A DNA stretch of 64,000 nucleotides from Comamonadaceae bacterium OS-1. Lineage in GTDB: Bacteria > Pseudomonadota > Gammaproteobacteria > Burkholderiales > Burkholderiaceae_C. The position numbers and the translations under genes are program-made. The stretch covers positions 868,001-932,000 of the forward strand of contig AP026969.1 of assembly GCA_027923965.1 (NCBI GenBank), in the 5' to 3' direction. Positions 27,865-37,757 of this stretch are shown piece after piece; position 1 is the stretch's first letter; each line of letters opens with the position of its first letter. Below the pieces are notes generated by a model. It did no database searches, was not told the DNA's origin, and saw only the letters and a program-made list of their open reading frames with translations.

Positions 27865-28396
27865 AACTGAATTCATAAACTTCAGCTTTACGACACCGAC
27901 GACTTTCTGTTGGCTAATCGTTAATATTAAGCGAGGATGAGGCTGCCTCGGAATATTCTTTGCACGCAGACCGACGCATTGATAAGTGGAGGATTAATTC
28001 CGACGTTTAATTTAGTCCCTAATCTGGAGTGGTGAAAATTCGAAAATATCGTCAGCAACTCGCGGTTGCTGCTCATTAAAATACGATTTTAAACGAAGTG
28101 GATGCTGATCAACGACTGCTTCAACTGCAAATCGTTACCATACCTGCGTGATCCACCCGACCGTCCTAGAAATTCTGAGTCACATATCACCAAAGTGGCA
28201 TGGTGATAGAAGTGACGCACAAACCAACGTATAGAAATCGTAGGAGTTTTCTTGCTGGTGCGAGCGCTCTAAGCGACAGAGCCCCACGCTTTCCGACCCC
28301 ACCAAGTCATCTGGCACAGCTATATCGGTGATCCAGCTTCTATCCGTGTTTACAACCGGGTTCCAGTCGGTTCGCCGCCAACTAGAAAGAGGTTAT
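27865..28396. other. Gene-free stretch after the NACHT gene
   Basis: About 530 bp, AT-richer than the flanks. No open frame with a recognisable product was found and no clear terminator. Confidence 0.4.
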
Positions 28397-28543
28397 ATGT
28401 ACTCGAACAATTCCCCCCTAGAAAGCCTCGCCGCATTTGCCATCGCATTTGTGGTCGGGGCTTTGTCCCTTGCGTGTCTTGTCCTCTACATCCAAAAGGT
28501 ACGGGGATCTATGCCGCCCGTTCATCCAACGGCTTCGACTTAA
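28397..28543 (+). CDS. Small single-span membrane protein
   Basis: 48 residues starting MYSNNSPLESLAAFAIAF. One hydrophobic segment spans about residues 11-33, then a Lys/Arg-containing cytoplasmic tail. AAGAGG lies 6-7 bp before the ATG. An upstream in-frame start at 28328 would add 23 residues but lacks a ribosome site. I do not recognise a family. The next gene starts 45 bp later and has AAAGGAG, so the two probably form a unit. Confidence 0.45.
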   Translation: MYSNNSPLESLAAFAIAFVVGALSLACLVLYIQKVRGSMPPVHPTAST

Positions 28544-28588
28544 CCAAGAACCCTGTTTCCCTCAACCCGACAAAAGGAGATTAACCTG

Positions 28589-28921
28589 ATGACGATCCAA
28601 TGTCCCAAATGCCATTCAAAAAGCATCGACACCCAGGACTACGCCAAGAAAGTGGGTGGCACTATCGGCACGGTGGCCGGTGCGGCCAGTGGCATGGCCG
28701 GTGCCCTCAGCGGTGCAGAAGTCGGCCTGATTGCCGGAACGGTTCTCGATCCTGGCGATTCTGTTCTCGGTGTGATTGCCTGCGCCGTGCTGGGCGGCCT
28801 ATTGGGTGGCGTAGCCGGTTGTACTATGGGGGCCAAGCTGGGCGAGGTGGTGGACAGCAATATCCTAGATAACTGCCGCTGCCTCAGTTGTGGATACCGT
28901 TTTAGCCCGCAGTCAATTTAA
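28589..28921 (+). CDS. Glycine-zipper membrane protein with split zinc ribbon
   Basis: 110 residues. CPKCHSKS at the N-terminus and CLSCGYRF at the C-terminus form a CxxC...CxxC zinc ribbon. Between them residues about 22-80 are Gly/Ala-rich with GxxxG patterns (GGTIGTVAGAASGMAGALSG and GGLLGGVAGCTMGAKLG), which suggests two packed membrane helices. AAAGGAG lies before the ATG. The terminal zinc halves would lie on the same side. Function unknown. Confidence 0.6.
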   Translation: MTIQCPKCHSKSIDTQDYAKKVGGTIGTVAGAASGMAGALSGAEVGLIAGTVLDPGDSVLGVIACAVLGGLLGGVAGCTMGAKLGEVVDSNILDNCRCLSCGYRFSPQSI

Positions 28922-29176
28922 GAATGTAGAACTCGACCCTAGGTCTTACCTTTCAGTTCAATATCGAAGTACGGTATCCAGTTTAGCTAATAGCTTCTTG
29001 TATTTCGTTATGCCTTGCGCATACAACTCCACCGACATAACCACACCGTCGGCACCCCTCCCGTAGTTTCTCCCTAGCTTCCTCTTAGTTCCCCCAACCC
29101 CCAGACGTAGATTTTTGCTTTGGCTGCATACCTGCAGCGGCTTTGTCACGTCCCTACCTATCTGAAAGAAACCACC

Positions 29177-30145
29177 ATGGCACACCTGATCAACTCAATA
29201 GCCTATGTCGGCGATACCCCCTGGCACCAACTGGGCAACCCTTTGCCCGCCAAACAACCCATTGAAGTCTGGGCGCAACAAGCCGGCATGGACTGGACCA
29301 TCTGCGAAACCCCGGTGCGTTACCTGACCGAGCAAATCGGCTCGTTGGGCTCTATCATGTCGTTCGAAGACCAAAAGGTGCTGTACCGCAGCGATACCAA
29401 GGCCGCTTTATCGGTGGTCAGCAGCCGCTACCAGGTCGTGCAACCCAAAGCGGTGCTGGAGTTCTACCGGGACCTGTCCGAAGTCTCTGGCTTCGAGCTG
29501 GAAACTGCCGGTGTTCTCAAAGAAGGCAAGAAGTTCTGGGCCTTGGCCAAGACCGGCAAGGAATCCACGCTCAAAGGGGGCGACCTGGTCAAAGGCTACA
29601 TCCTGCTGGCCACCTCTTGCGACGGCACCCTGGCGACCACGGCTACACCGACCACCATCCGGGTGGTCTGCAACAACACCCTGGCTATCGCCCTGCAAGG
29701 GGCCACCAATGCCATCAAGGTGCCCCACAGCACCAGCTTTGATGCCCAAGCCGTCAAGAAGCAACTCGGCATTGCCGTCTCCCAATGGGACAGCTTCATG
29801 TACCGCATGAAAACCCTCTCCGAATGCAAAGTCAAGAGCCACGAGTCCCTGAACTACTTTCTCAAAGTCCTGTGCCAGATCGACAACCAAGTCGATCCGG
29901 CGCAGGGCCTAGTGAACGAGCGGGCACTCAAAAAGGTCCAGGCTTTGTACGAAGGGCAGGGCAAAGGTGCGGAACTGGCCTCGGCCAAGGGCACCGCTTG
30001 GGGCCTGCTGAACGCGGTCACTGAATATGTGGACCACGAGAAACGGGCCCGTAGCCAAGAATACCGCCTCGATAGTGCCTGGTTCGGTCAAGGGGCCAGC
30101 CTGAAACAGCGGGCACTCGACTATGCGATCCAACTGGCTGCCTAG
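29177..30145 (+). CDS. DUF932 (TIGR03299) phage/plasmid-type protein
   Basis: 322 residues. It begins MAHLINSIAYVGDTPWHQLG, the standard start of the phage/plasmid-like DUF932 family; the first codon is fixed by this motif and by GAAAGAAACC before the ATG. The core contains WALAKTGKES and GYILLATSCDGTLATTATPT, typical of the family. The molecular function is unknown. In many plasmids and islands it stands next to YqaJ-like nucleases and recombination proteins, as here. Confidence 0.88.
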   Translation: MAHLINSIAYVGDTPWHQLGNPLPAKQPIEVWAQQAGMDWTICETPVRYLTEQIGSLGSIMSFEDQKVLYRSDTKAALSVVSSRYQVVQPKAVLEFYRDLSEVSGFELETAGVLKEGKKFWALAKTGKESTLKGGDLVKGYILLATSCDGTLATTATPTTIRVVCNNTLAIALQGATNAIKVPHSTSFDAQAVKKQLGIAVSQWDSFMYRMKTLSECKVKSHESLNYFLKVLCQIDNQVDPAQGLVNERALKKVQALYEGQGKGAELASAKGTAWGLLNAVTEYVDHEKRARSQEYRLDSAWFGQGASLKQRALDYAIQLAA

Positions 30146-30213
30146 ATGGGCGACCTTTGTAGATGGCCCGTCGGGTCTAGTGCGCACCAGCGACCACCAT
30201 CCACCCACCACCG

Positions 30214-30246
30214 ACCCCGGTCCCTCTCGCAGGGGCTGGGGTTTTC
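30214..30246 (+). terminator. Rho-independent terminator after the DUF932 gene
   Basis: ACCCCGGTCCCT/AGGGGCTGGGGT 12-bp stem (with two GU-type pairs) around CTCGC, then TTTTCTGTTT. It is 68 bp past the stop. Confidence 0.85.
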
Positions 30247-30446
30247 TGTTTCTACCCATGCCAATTTAACGACAGGAAGGCATCTCTATGGCTAACCCTC
30301 TTACCTCTGACAAACCCGTGCGCCAGAAGCCCGCGCTCAAACTGGTCAAGACCCAGGACCTCAGCCGTGACCAGTGGCTGACCGTGCGTAAGGGCGGTAT
30401 CGGTAGCTCGGATGCTGGATCCGCGGTAGGCCTCAACCTGTGCTGG

Positions 30447-31654
<1,208 letters not shown>

Positions 31655-32644
31655 CTATCGAGGTGTCCGGGGGAATTAGACCAGCACAACCCTTACAAGT
31701 CCCAACTGGAACTCTGGATGGAGAAAACCGGCCGGGATGGCAACCTGCCCAAGACCGATCCCAACGACGAGACCAGTCCCATGTACTGGGGTACCTTGCT
31801 GGAACCGATTGTGGCGGCGCACTACACCAAGCGCACCGGCCACAAGGTCCGGCGCATCAATGCGGTCTTGCAGCATCCGAAGGAGCCCTGGATGCTGGCC
31901 AACCTCGACCGCGAAGTGGTGGGTGCGCCCGACGTGCAGATCCTGGAATGCAAAACCGCAGGCATGAATGGTGCTCGGCTGTGGAAGGAGGGCGTACCGG
32001 AATACATCCAACTCCAGGTGATGCACCAGTTGGCCGTGACCGGTAAACAGGCTGCCGACGTGGCCGTGCTGATCTGTGGCCAGGAACTGCAAGTCCATCG
32101 GATCGTCCGCGACGACGAGATGATTGCCCGTTTGATCCAGCTGGAGCGCGAGTTCTGGGGCTATGTGGAGCGGGATATTGCCCCACCGGCCGATGGCTCG
32201 GATTCTGCCGATGTGGCCTTGCGGTGCCTGTATCCGCAGGACTGCGGCCAGACCTTGGATTTGTCTACCGATCTGGTGATGTCGGCAGCGTTCTCGGACC
32301 TGCTGGCCGTGCGCCAACAGCTCTCCAACCACTTGGAACAGGAAGCCCAGCTCAAGCAGCGCATCCAGCAGCGCATGGGTGATGCGACCAAGGTGGTGTT
32401 TGAAACCGGTGATGTGACCTGGAAGCGCAGCAAGGATGGGAGCGGTTTGGACGTGGCCAGTCTCGTGGCCGAACAACCGGAACTGCTGCAGCGCTATGCC
32501 CTGGTCAAGCCGGGTTCCCGGCGCTTTCTGGTGAATGGCTGACCACCACAACTACCACTGCCGTACCCCCTCAGCGAAATGGAGTAGGGCGGGCGGTTTT
32601 CTTCCAATCCTTCAATCCTCCAATCCACTTAACAAGGAACCACT

Positions 32645-33691
32645 ATGCTCAAAGGTTTGGCGTTAACGCCCCCGGTCATTGGCCGGATCTCTATCGGCAA
32701 GATTGTAGAAAAATCCGGTAAGCGTCTCCCAGAAAAAGACGATGAATTCACCGTCACCAGCCAGGTACAAAACAAGGACGGTTGGGTTAACCATCCTGTG
32801 GACGAAGCTTTGCGCCATGCAAATGCCAACGGCAAAGCCCATGGCAATGTCGGCGGCAAGCTGCGCACCATTCCAGTCCGTTTGCTCTTCGATGACCCGG
32901 ACCTGAACCTGCGTGCGAACTACAGCCTGTTTGACCGGCAGACCGGTAGGCCCGTCTGTGTCGGCAACGGGGAGACCTGCAAACGTTCCACCTCAGACGG
33001 GATTCAGACATTGACCTGTCCTTCTCCGGATAGCTGTGAACTCGCCCGAGGGGGTTATTGCAAGCCCTACGGGCGTTTGCATGTCCGAATCAGTGGGGAA
33101 GTGGGATTTACCGCAGATGGTGGTGCTGGTAGTGGCAGCGGTGGAGGAGGGATCGGCAGCATTGGCGGTGACGACGAACTGGGCAGCTTTGTGTTCCGCA
33201 CTACGGGATTCAACAGCATCCGCACCCTGTCGGCACGCCTCAAATACTTCCAGGCGGTATCGGGTGGCTTGCTCTCGACCCTGCCATTGGAGCTGCGTTT
33301 GCGTGGGAAATCGACGGCCCAGTCGCACCGGGCCGCGATCTACTACGTCGATCTGACGGTCAAAACCGGGATGACCCTGGTGGATGCGATGGCGATTGCC
33401 AGAGCGGAAGCCGATCTTCGCAAGGCGGCAGGCTTTGACCAGGCGGCTTTGGACGAGGCTGCGCGCCAGGGCTATGCCAATGGTGCGTTTGAGGAGTCTG
33501 AGGAGGAGGGCGCTGCGGTGGTGGAGGAGTTCTACCCGCTGAGCGATGGGGATGGGGCCGGGGCATCTAACGACGGTGGAGTGTCCTTGGTGCCCACGCC
33601 ACGGTCATCCCTAACTGTCGGAAAACCTCGATTGGCGAGCAAGCTGGAGCGGAAAGTGGCGCAACTTCAGCAAATAAGCACGGTCGTCTGA
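32645..33691 (+). CDS. Recombination directionality factor-like / 'hydrolase or metal-binding' phage-plasmid protein
   Basis: 348 residues. The family is known from plasmids and phages beside DUF932 and YqaJ genes and resembles phage RDF-like or gp3-like proteins. Visible features are PPVIGRISIGKIVEKSGKRL at the start, a Cys cluster at residues about 103-138 (VCVGNGETCKR, LTCPSPDSCELARGGYCKP) likely to bind zinc, and a Gly/Ser linker near 160-178. FRTTGFNSIRTLSARLKYFQ follows. Domains are recognised from pattern only. It lies 102 bp after the YqaJ gene. Confidence 0.7.
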   Translation: MLKGLALTPPVIGRISIGKIVEKSGKRLPEKDDEFTVTSQVQNKDGWVNHPVDEALRHANANGKAHGNVGGKLRTIPVRLLFDDPDLNLRANYSLFDRQTGRPVCVGNGETCKRSTSDGIQTLTCPSPDSCELARGGYCKPYGRLHVRISGEVGFTADGGAGSGSGGGGIGSIGGDDELGSFVFRTTGFNSIRTLSARLKYFQAVSGGLLSTLPLELRLRGKSTAQSHRAAIYYVDLTVKTGMTLVDAMAIARAEADLRKAAGFDQAALDEAARQGYANGAFEESEEEGAAVVEEFYPLSDGDGAGASNDGGVSLVPTPRSSLTVGKPRLASKLERKVAQLQQISTVV

Positions 33692-33717
33692 ACAAAACGA
33701 ACTCATCACAGCACGCG

Positions 33718-34110
33718 TCAGCTGAGGTATTGAGGGTCCCGGTGCAACAGCGGATCAAGCAGCAATCTGGGGTCTACATCCAGTGCATCGGCAATGCGTT
33801 GGATGTTGCGAATGCCCAGGTTTCGACGTTTGCGTTCGATGCCAGAAATGTAGGTTCTGTCTAGGTCGCACAGGTCTGCCAGATCTTCTTGCGAGAGTTG
33901 CCGGTACTTGCGTAGCTGTCGCATGTTGGCTGCAAACAGCGCCAGCAACCGATCGCTATCCGTAGAAGGTGCGACAGATCCCCTGTCTCTGGGACTCAGC
34001 GCTGGCTTGGCAACTGGTTTCACGGCAGGGCGGAGGTCTGCAGCTACCACCCGTTTTACGGGCTTGGTCGATGTCTTTGCTGGGGCGTGTGCCGATGTCT
34101 TTTGTGTCAC
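33718..34110 (-). CDS. XRE-family regulator, controller (C-protein)-like
   Basis: 130 residues. The C-terminal 70 residues are a compact HTH (MRQLRKYRQLSQEDLADLCD, RTYISGIERKRRNLGIRNIQ, then IADALDVDPRLLLDP), the pattern of restriction-modification controller proteins and SinR-like regulators. An N-terminal 55-residue Ala/Pro/Lys-rich tail is unusual. The 5' flank holds GACTAAGAGTC (34148-34158), a GACT-N3-AGTC box like C-protein operators, and the same box precedes the divergent lipoprotein gene. No restriction or methylase genes adjoin it. Confidence 0.78.
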   Translation of the reverse strand: MTQKTSAHAPAKTSTKPVKRVVAADLRPAVKPVAKPALSPRDRGSVAPSTDSDRLLALFAANMRQLRKYRQLSQEDLADLCDLDRTYISGIERKRRNLGIRNIQRIADALDVDPRLLLDPLLHRDPQYLS

Positions 34111-34147
34111 CTCGGCATAGTGAATAATGGTGGACTTTAGGACTACG

Positions 34148-34158
34148 GACTAAGAGTC
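34148..34158 (+). promoter_or_regulatory. C-box-like palindrome near the controller-like gene
   Basis: GACT-AAG-AGTC palindrome 38 bp from the regulator's start, preceded by GACT repeats at 34133 and 34141 (GACTTTAGGACTACGGACT). This matches the form of controller-protein operators. Confidence 0.5.
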
Positions 34159-34263
34159 ACATCCGCTTCATATCTGGCATGGACGAGGGTGCAGCTACCG
34201 CAACTTGATGCGTACTTCGGATGCGGCCTGTCATGCCGTTCCACCATCTGGCTATCCCGAAAG

Positions 34264-34287
34264 GCACCCTTTGGGTGCATTTTTTTG
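34264..34287 (+). terminator. Terminator-like hairpin between two C-boxes
   Basis: GCACCC-TTT-GGGTGC stem followed by ATTTTTTT. It looks like a complete intrinsic terminator, but no gene precedes it on this strand. It may end a short RNA or attenuate the lipoprotein gene's transcript. Confidence 0.55.
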
Positions 34288-34298
34288 GTTGTATATGT

Positions 34299-34309
34299 GA
34301 CTCTTAGTC
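34299..34309 (+). promoter_or_regulatory. C-box-like palindrome before the lipoprotein gene
   Basis: GACT-CTT-AGTC, within GTGACTCTTAGTCAAC, 31 bp before the lipoprotein ATG. A 13-bp perfect inverted copy (GACTAAGAGTCAC) lies at 34148. The pair suggests that one HTH regulator controls both divergent genes. Confidence 0.5.
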
Positions 34310-34339
34310 AACAATTTTTAACGTAAGGGAGGAAGTTCT

Positions 34340-34708
34340 ATGAAAGTTAATTTACCCATGGTGCGCAGTCTGTGGCTGCCCGTGTTCATCCTGCTGTCGG
34401 CGTGCTCCCAAAGTCCGGAGGATCGAATGGTGGAGTTGGGCCGTTGCTACAAGGCGGGGGCCGTTCTCAAGGACCGTGCCCTGCTTCGGGGGGTAGAGAT
34501 CACATCCGAGAAGACCATTCAGGCTGCAAAGATCGATGCGAGTCCTGCCATGTTCGCCATGCTGATCAATGAAAAGATCAATGACGAGCTGTACTCCGAG
34601 GGGTCCTCGACCGATCCAGCCCGTGTTCTCAGAACGCTGACCAAATGGGCGAACTCCAGTGTCTGCAAAGACATGAAGCAGCAAGGTGTTGATGCTGGGG
34701 AGCCCTAG
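34340..34708 (+). CDS. Small lipoprotein of unknown function
   Basis: 122 residues. The signal peptide ends in the lipobox LLSAC (Cys about residue 22), predicting lipid anchoring. The mature part has no recognised domain and contains two further cysteines (GRCYKAG and SSVCKDM), possibly a disulfide. AGGGAGG lies 6-10 bp before the ATG. A GACT-N3-AGTC box lies 31 bp upstream. Confidence 0.65.
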   Translation: MKVNLPMVRSLWLPVFILLSACSQSPEDRMVELGRCYKAGAVLKDRALLRGVEITSEKTIQAAKIDASPAMFAMLINEKINDELYSEGSSTDPARVLRTLTKWANSSVCKDMKQQGVDAGEP

Positions 34709-34816
34709 AACGCGGTCACGGTGTCGCAGATCTTGGCTTATAGGCCATTCAATCGCAAGGGCTGGTGACCAGAACTTTCGCCTAGATCGTTCCCATATTT
34801 TTAACTATTCACGCTT

Positions 34817-35965
34817 ATGAATGCACCAGACCACTATGTAAGCCTGGGAATACGACCGAACGCGTCGATCGAGGAAATCGAGCTGGCTTTCAAAGCCCGG
34901 CGTTCCCAGTACCACCCGGACCGCTACAACCAGAGTGAGGCCTCAACCGTCCAGTGGGCGACAAAACAGATGCAGTTGGTCAATGCGGCTTACCAAGTTT
35001 TGTCCAATCCCAGCACCCGTTCAGCATATGAGCAGGAAAGGAATCAGGCCAACCATCGACCTGCGCAGCCGCAAAGCGCCAGCAAACCCAATCCAACCAC
35101 GCCCGTATTGGGTTTGCGGCAGTACCTGGCGCAAAACCTTTCCAACTTTGCAGGGTCCGGCCGGATTTATCTGGCACCGAATGTCCCTCTAAAGAAGCTC
35201 AGCGGGGCCTTGGAGAGCTATGGGGGTGACCTGGACGCTGCGGATGTGCTTGTACTCATCGACGACACCGTGTTTGGTGGTGGCGGTGATGGGATTCTTG
35301 TAACAGAGAACGCACTGCTCGTGAAATCCCTGGGAGACGATGGATATCAGTTCCAGATGAAAAGCCTGACGGATCTGGAGACCAGCAAGAACGCTCTGTA
35401 TATCAATGGCAGAAAACTGATCCAGCTGAACATGTCGGATGCCAAGGGCGTGGACGCACTGTTTTTACAGGTTCGAAATTATGCGGTTCAGAAATACAGC
35501 ATTGCGCGCCAAGCGTCCACCAGTGCTGCGGGCAGCCAGGCCTCCGGGACGATAGACCCAACAGCTTCAGCGGAACTGCCCACGCCTGAACAACTCTTCG
35601 CGGCAACCAAGGCTCAGTTTGGTGTGCTGTACCGATCTATCCAATCCATGGACATGGACGATCCTATGGTCGAGCAGGTCTTTGCTGCGTTGGCGTTGCG
35701 CTACTTCGAGACCACGGAATCCAGTTTGTCCAGTGGCCGCCTGGACGAGGCTGCCTTTAGCCAATTGGGCAAGGTGTATTTGCTGACCTGCAACCTCCTG
35801 GAGGTGATGCAAGGCGAAGCAGAAGTCAACACCAATTTATTGCGGAAAGAGGAGGGGGATGGGCCGCTTCTGAACTTGCTGAGCAGCATCTTGAAGAGAT
35901 TTGGCCCTGAAAGCCAACCGACACAGGTCCGAAGCAACGCGGATCGGTATTTTGGTGCGGACTGA
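34817..35965 (+). CDS. J-domain protein with PH-like C-terminal region
   Basis: 382 residues. Residues 1-68 are a DnaJ domain, with the invariant HPD at 33-35 (SQYHPDRYN) and NAAYQVLSNPSTRSAYE closing it. After a Gln/Pro/Ser linker, residues about 105-220 contain a region with DVLVLIDDTVFGGGGDG and LTENALLVKSLGDDG-like strands that resembles a bacterial PH-type fold, followed by NGRKLIQLN. The C-terminal 130 residues are helical. Proteins with a J domain recruit Hsp70 (DnaK). The substrate is not known. Confidence 0.72.
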   Translation: MNAPDHYVSLGIRPNASIEEIELAFKARRSQYHPDRYNQSEASTVQWATKQMQLVNAAYQVLSNPSTRSAYEQERNQANHRPAQPQSASKPNPTTPVLGLRQYLAQNLSNFAGSGRIYLAPNVPLKKLSGALESYGGDLDAADVLVLIDDTVFGGGGDGILVTENALLVKSLGDDGYQFQMKSLTDLETSKNALYINGRKLIQLNMSDAKGVDALFLQVRNYAVQKYSIARQASTSAAGSQASGTIDPTASAELPTPEQLFAATKAQFGVLYRSIQSMDMDDPMVEQVFAALALRYFETTESSLSSGRLDEAAFSQLGKVYLLTCNLLEVMQGEAEVNTNLLRKEEGDGPLLNLLSSILKRFGPESQPTQVRSNADRYFGAD

Positions 35966-36026
35966 ACGAACACGGTTCTCGCTCTTGGTGCGTGAACCCA
36001 TTTTTAAATCAACGAAAGGAAGTCAA

Positions 36027-36242
36027 ATGACAAAAACACACAAAGTGATCGCGCTCTACCTGGTCGTCGGCCTGCTGTTTGGGCTGCAGCAGTGGATTTG
36101 GGGCGCGATGGCTTATCGAGGTTTGGCATTCAATCTGGGACGAGCGTTGGTTTGGCCTGCGGTTATGTTCCCGGCGTTTGGGCAGGCGGTGGCGGGGATC
36201 ATCATCGTCGTGGTGATTGCTGCGATTTTGGTTTTGAACTAA
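36027..36242 (+). CDS. Small membrane protein, two spans
   Basis: 71 residues starting MTKTHKVIALYLVVGLLFGL. Hydrophobic spans lie at about 8-22 and 42-70, ending in IIIVVVIAAILVLN. GAAAGGAAG lies 7 bp before the ATG. It follows the J-domain gene by 61 bp and may be a partner. I recognise no family. Confidence 0.5.
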   Translation: MTKTHKVIALYLVVGLLFGLQQWIWGAMAYRGLAFNLGRALVWPAVMFPAFGQAVAGIIIVVVIAAILVLN

Positions 36243-36491
36243 GTCGGATGAGATGTGGAGCCATCCATCGTTCTAATCAAGGCTTGTGTGGATGGAACTG
36301 TGGCTCATCTAAAGAGCAGCCACCGGCATCGGCTGGAGCGAATCCCTGAACAAGCATACCCACCCCGGCCTGAAGCCCAGGTGGGTACGGCTGAAAGGAT
36401 CCTAGGCTTCGCCAGCCACATACGCGATTGCAGGTTAGATGTGTGGTTCGTGAAGTTAGAGCGGATTTTCTAACGACGTAACAGCGTCGGC

Positions 36492-36530
36492 ATAAAGCAC
36501 AGGGGGAAACCCACTGTGCTTTATTGTTTT
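36492..36530 (+). terminator. Rho-independent-type hairpin
   Basis: ATAAAGCACAG pairs with CTGTGCTTTAT around a G/A-rich loop, then TGTTTT. It lies about 250 bp past the small membrane gene and may end the 34.8-36.2 kb transcript. Confidence 0.75.
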
Positions 36531-36552
36531 CGTATTTTTTTGCGTCCAAACT

Positions 36553-36595
36553 ACCATTCAGACCATTCAGACCATTCAGACCATTCAGACCATTC
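36553..36595 (+). repeat. 9-bp tandem repeat (ACCATTCAG)
   Basis: Nearly five perfect direct copies of ACCATTCAG, the last one incomplete. It is not part of any recognised gene. Such arrays can vary in copy number by slippage, or serve as iteron-like binding sites. Confidence 0.9.
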
Positions 36596-36799
36596 CGCGA
36601 ATGTCAAATTCATAACATTGGAGCGGGTTCTTAGTCGCAAAGCGACCAGTTCCATCAGCTTCCTCTACCTTCTTTGCCGTCATGCAGCATCGTCAGAGCC
36701 ATGAGCTAGTGCATATCGCAGCCCACATGAGCGTTAGCACTACGAAGTGCCTTGCAGAGGGCGATTTATTGCGCCTGCAGACATAGTGGCGCAAGCAGT

Positions 36800-37054
36800 T
36801 TGACGACGCAGCAGAAGTACCTACGTGATGTAGCGATTAGCCTTGGTTGGACTCAAAAGGAGCTTTCGCAGCGCATGGGAGTGCCTTAGCCCACGATTGA
36901 AAAGTGGTTGGCGCAGGAAGGATCAAAGAGTTTCCGAGAAATGCCACAAATGGCATGGCATCTCGCAAGAACGATGGTTGAGAACCAAGTCTTGTTTAGA
37001 CGGGTGAATAGATTTATAGACCCTCCCATTGAGAGGTGTAATAACTTCGGCTAA
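36800..37054 (+). pseudogene. HTH regulator with an in-frame amber stop
   Basis: An 85-codon frame, starting TTG, that reads LRDVAISLGWTQKELSQRMG, then VP-stop-PTIEKWLAQ. The TAG (36887-36889) stands where a Gln codon (CAG) is expected in the helix-turn-helix. Without it the frame runs through to 37054. A single C-to-T change explains it. It may still give a truncated protein. Confidence 0.65.
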
Positions 37055-37073
37055 ATACGAGATGGTGGACAAC

Positions 37074-37217
37074 ATGGCCAACGAGTTTACGACTTCAAAG
37101 CGAGACATTCTGATTGCCGAATACCTGCGGACCCATGGCACCTACAGCATAGAGGATGCGACGGATGAACAGTTGGAGGCTGCCGATCAGATTTTGGGCA
37201 AGGGCAACGAAAATTAA
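37074..37217 (+). CDS. Small acidic protein of unknown function
   Basis: 47 residues starting MANEFTTSKRDILIAEYLRT, with an acidic C-terminal half (EDATDEQLEAADQ). The in-frame ATG at 37062 is an alternative start. It follows the decayed HTH gene by 19 bp. No domain is recognised. Confidence 0.4.
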   Translation: MANEFTTSKRDILIAEYLRTHGTYSIEDATDEQLEAADQILGKGNEN

Positions 37218-37283
37218 CAGTAAACCCCAGCAGTTTGACCAAGGGGGAAGGTCGAACTGGTATGCATGTCGTGAGGTCAGTGA

Positions 37284-37757
37284 TTAAGTGGGAACTGGCG
37301 TTAGCCCAATGTTGCGTCTGTCTAGCCAGACCTTGCGCACAAAGGGATCCGCAACTTTGTAAGTGCCGTGCGCGGGCCGCGCTACCAGGTTGGCAGTCAC
37401 CAGTTTGTCGGCCAGGTTTTGTACCGGAGGCGTTTCTACATTGGTACCAGTCTGTTTTGAGTACGAAGATAGCGCGTCTGCACCGAAGAGACCTGAAACC
37501 CCACCCTCGGGGCCAGCGGCAATCCGGTCAAAAATCGCCCCTCCAAGTTCCCCGAACTCCTCAATAGCCTGCAACTCAATATCCGCGGCAGCCGATGCCA
37601 GGGTGGAGCAGATCACCGGGAAGGCCTGTTCTGCGGCGTTTTTACCTTGTTTTTCGCAGGCTGCATATGGGAATACAGCAAACGCCAAGATCATAAGCGC
37701 TTGCTGAATCTGCGCGGCTCGGCACTTTGGTGAAGGTATTCCGCCTGCTACTGCCAC
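37284..37757 (-). CDS. Putative exported protein of unknown function
   Basis: 157 residues from GTG at 37757. The N-terminus has basic residues and then a hydrophobic core (ALMILAFAVFPYAAC), a signal or lipoprotein segment. The C-terminal part (LADKLVTANLVARPAHGTYK, VADPFVRKVW) resembles a winged-helix end but I assign no family. The start adjoins the stop of the upstream small gene with no gap. Confidence 0.45.
   Translation of the reverse strand: MAVAGGIPSPKCRAAQIQQALMILAFAVFPYAACEKQGKNAAEQAFPVICSTLASAAADIELQAIEEFGELGGAIFDRIAAGPEGGVSGLFGADALSSYSKQTGTNVETPPVQNLADKLVTANLVARPAHGTYKVADPFVRKVWLDRRNIGLTPVPT

Larger units (their letters stand above)
36243..36799. other. Gene-free stretch with terminator and tandem repeat
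   Basis: About 560 bp. Contents: a weak CCCACC/GGTGGG hairpin near 36360, a good hairpin at 36492, and a 9-bp tandem repeat at 36553. A 7-bp palindrome (TTGCGCC/GGCGCAA) lies near 36767, just before the decayed HTH gene. No gene is recognised. Confidence 0.4.

Noticed and set aside
36553..36595. Short repeat array considered as a CRISPR
   Set aside because: Units are 9 bp, directly joined and without spacers, and no cas genes lie in the window.
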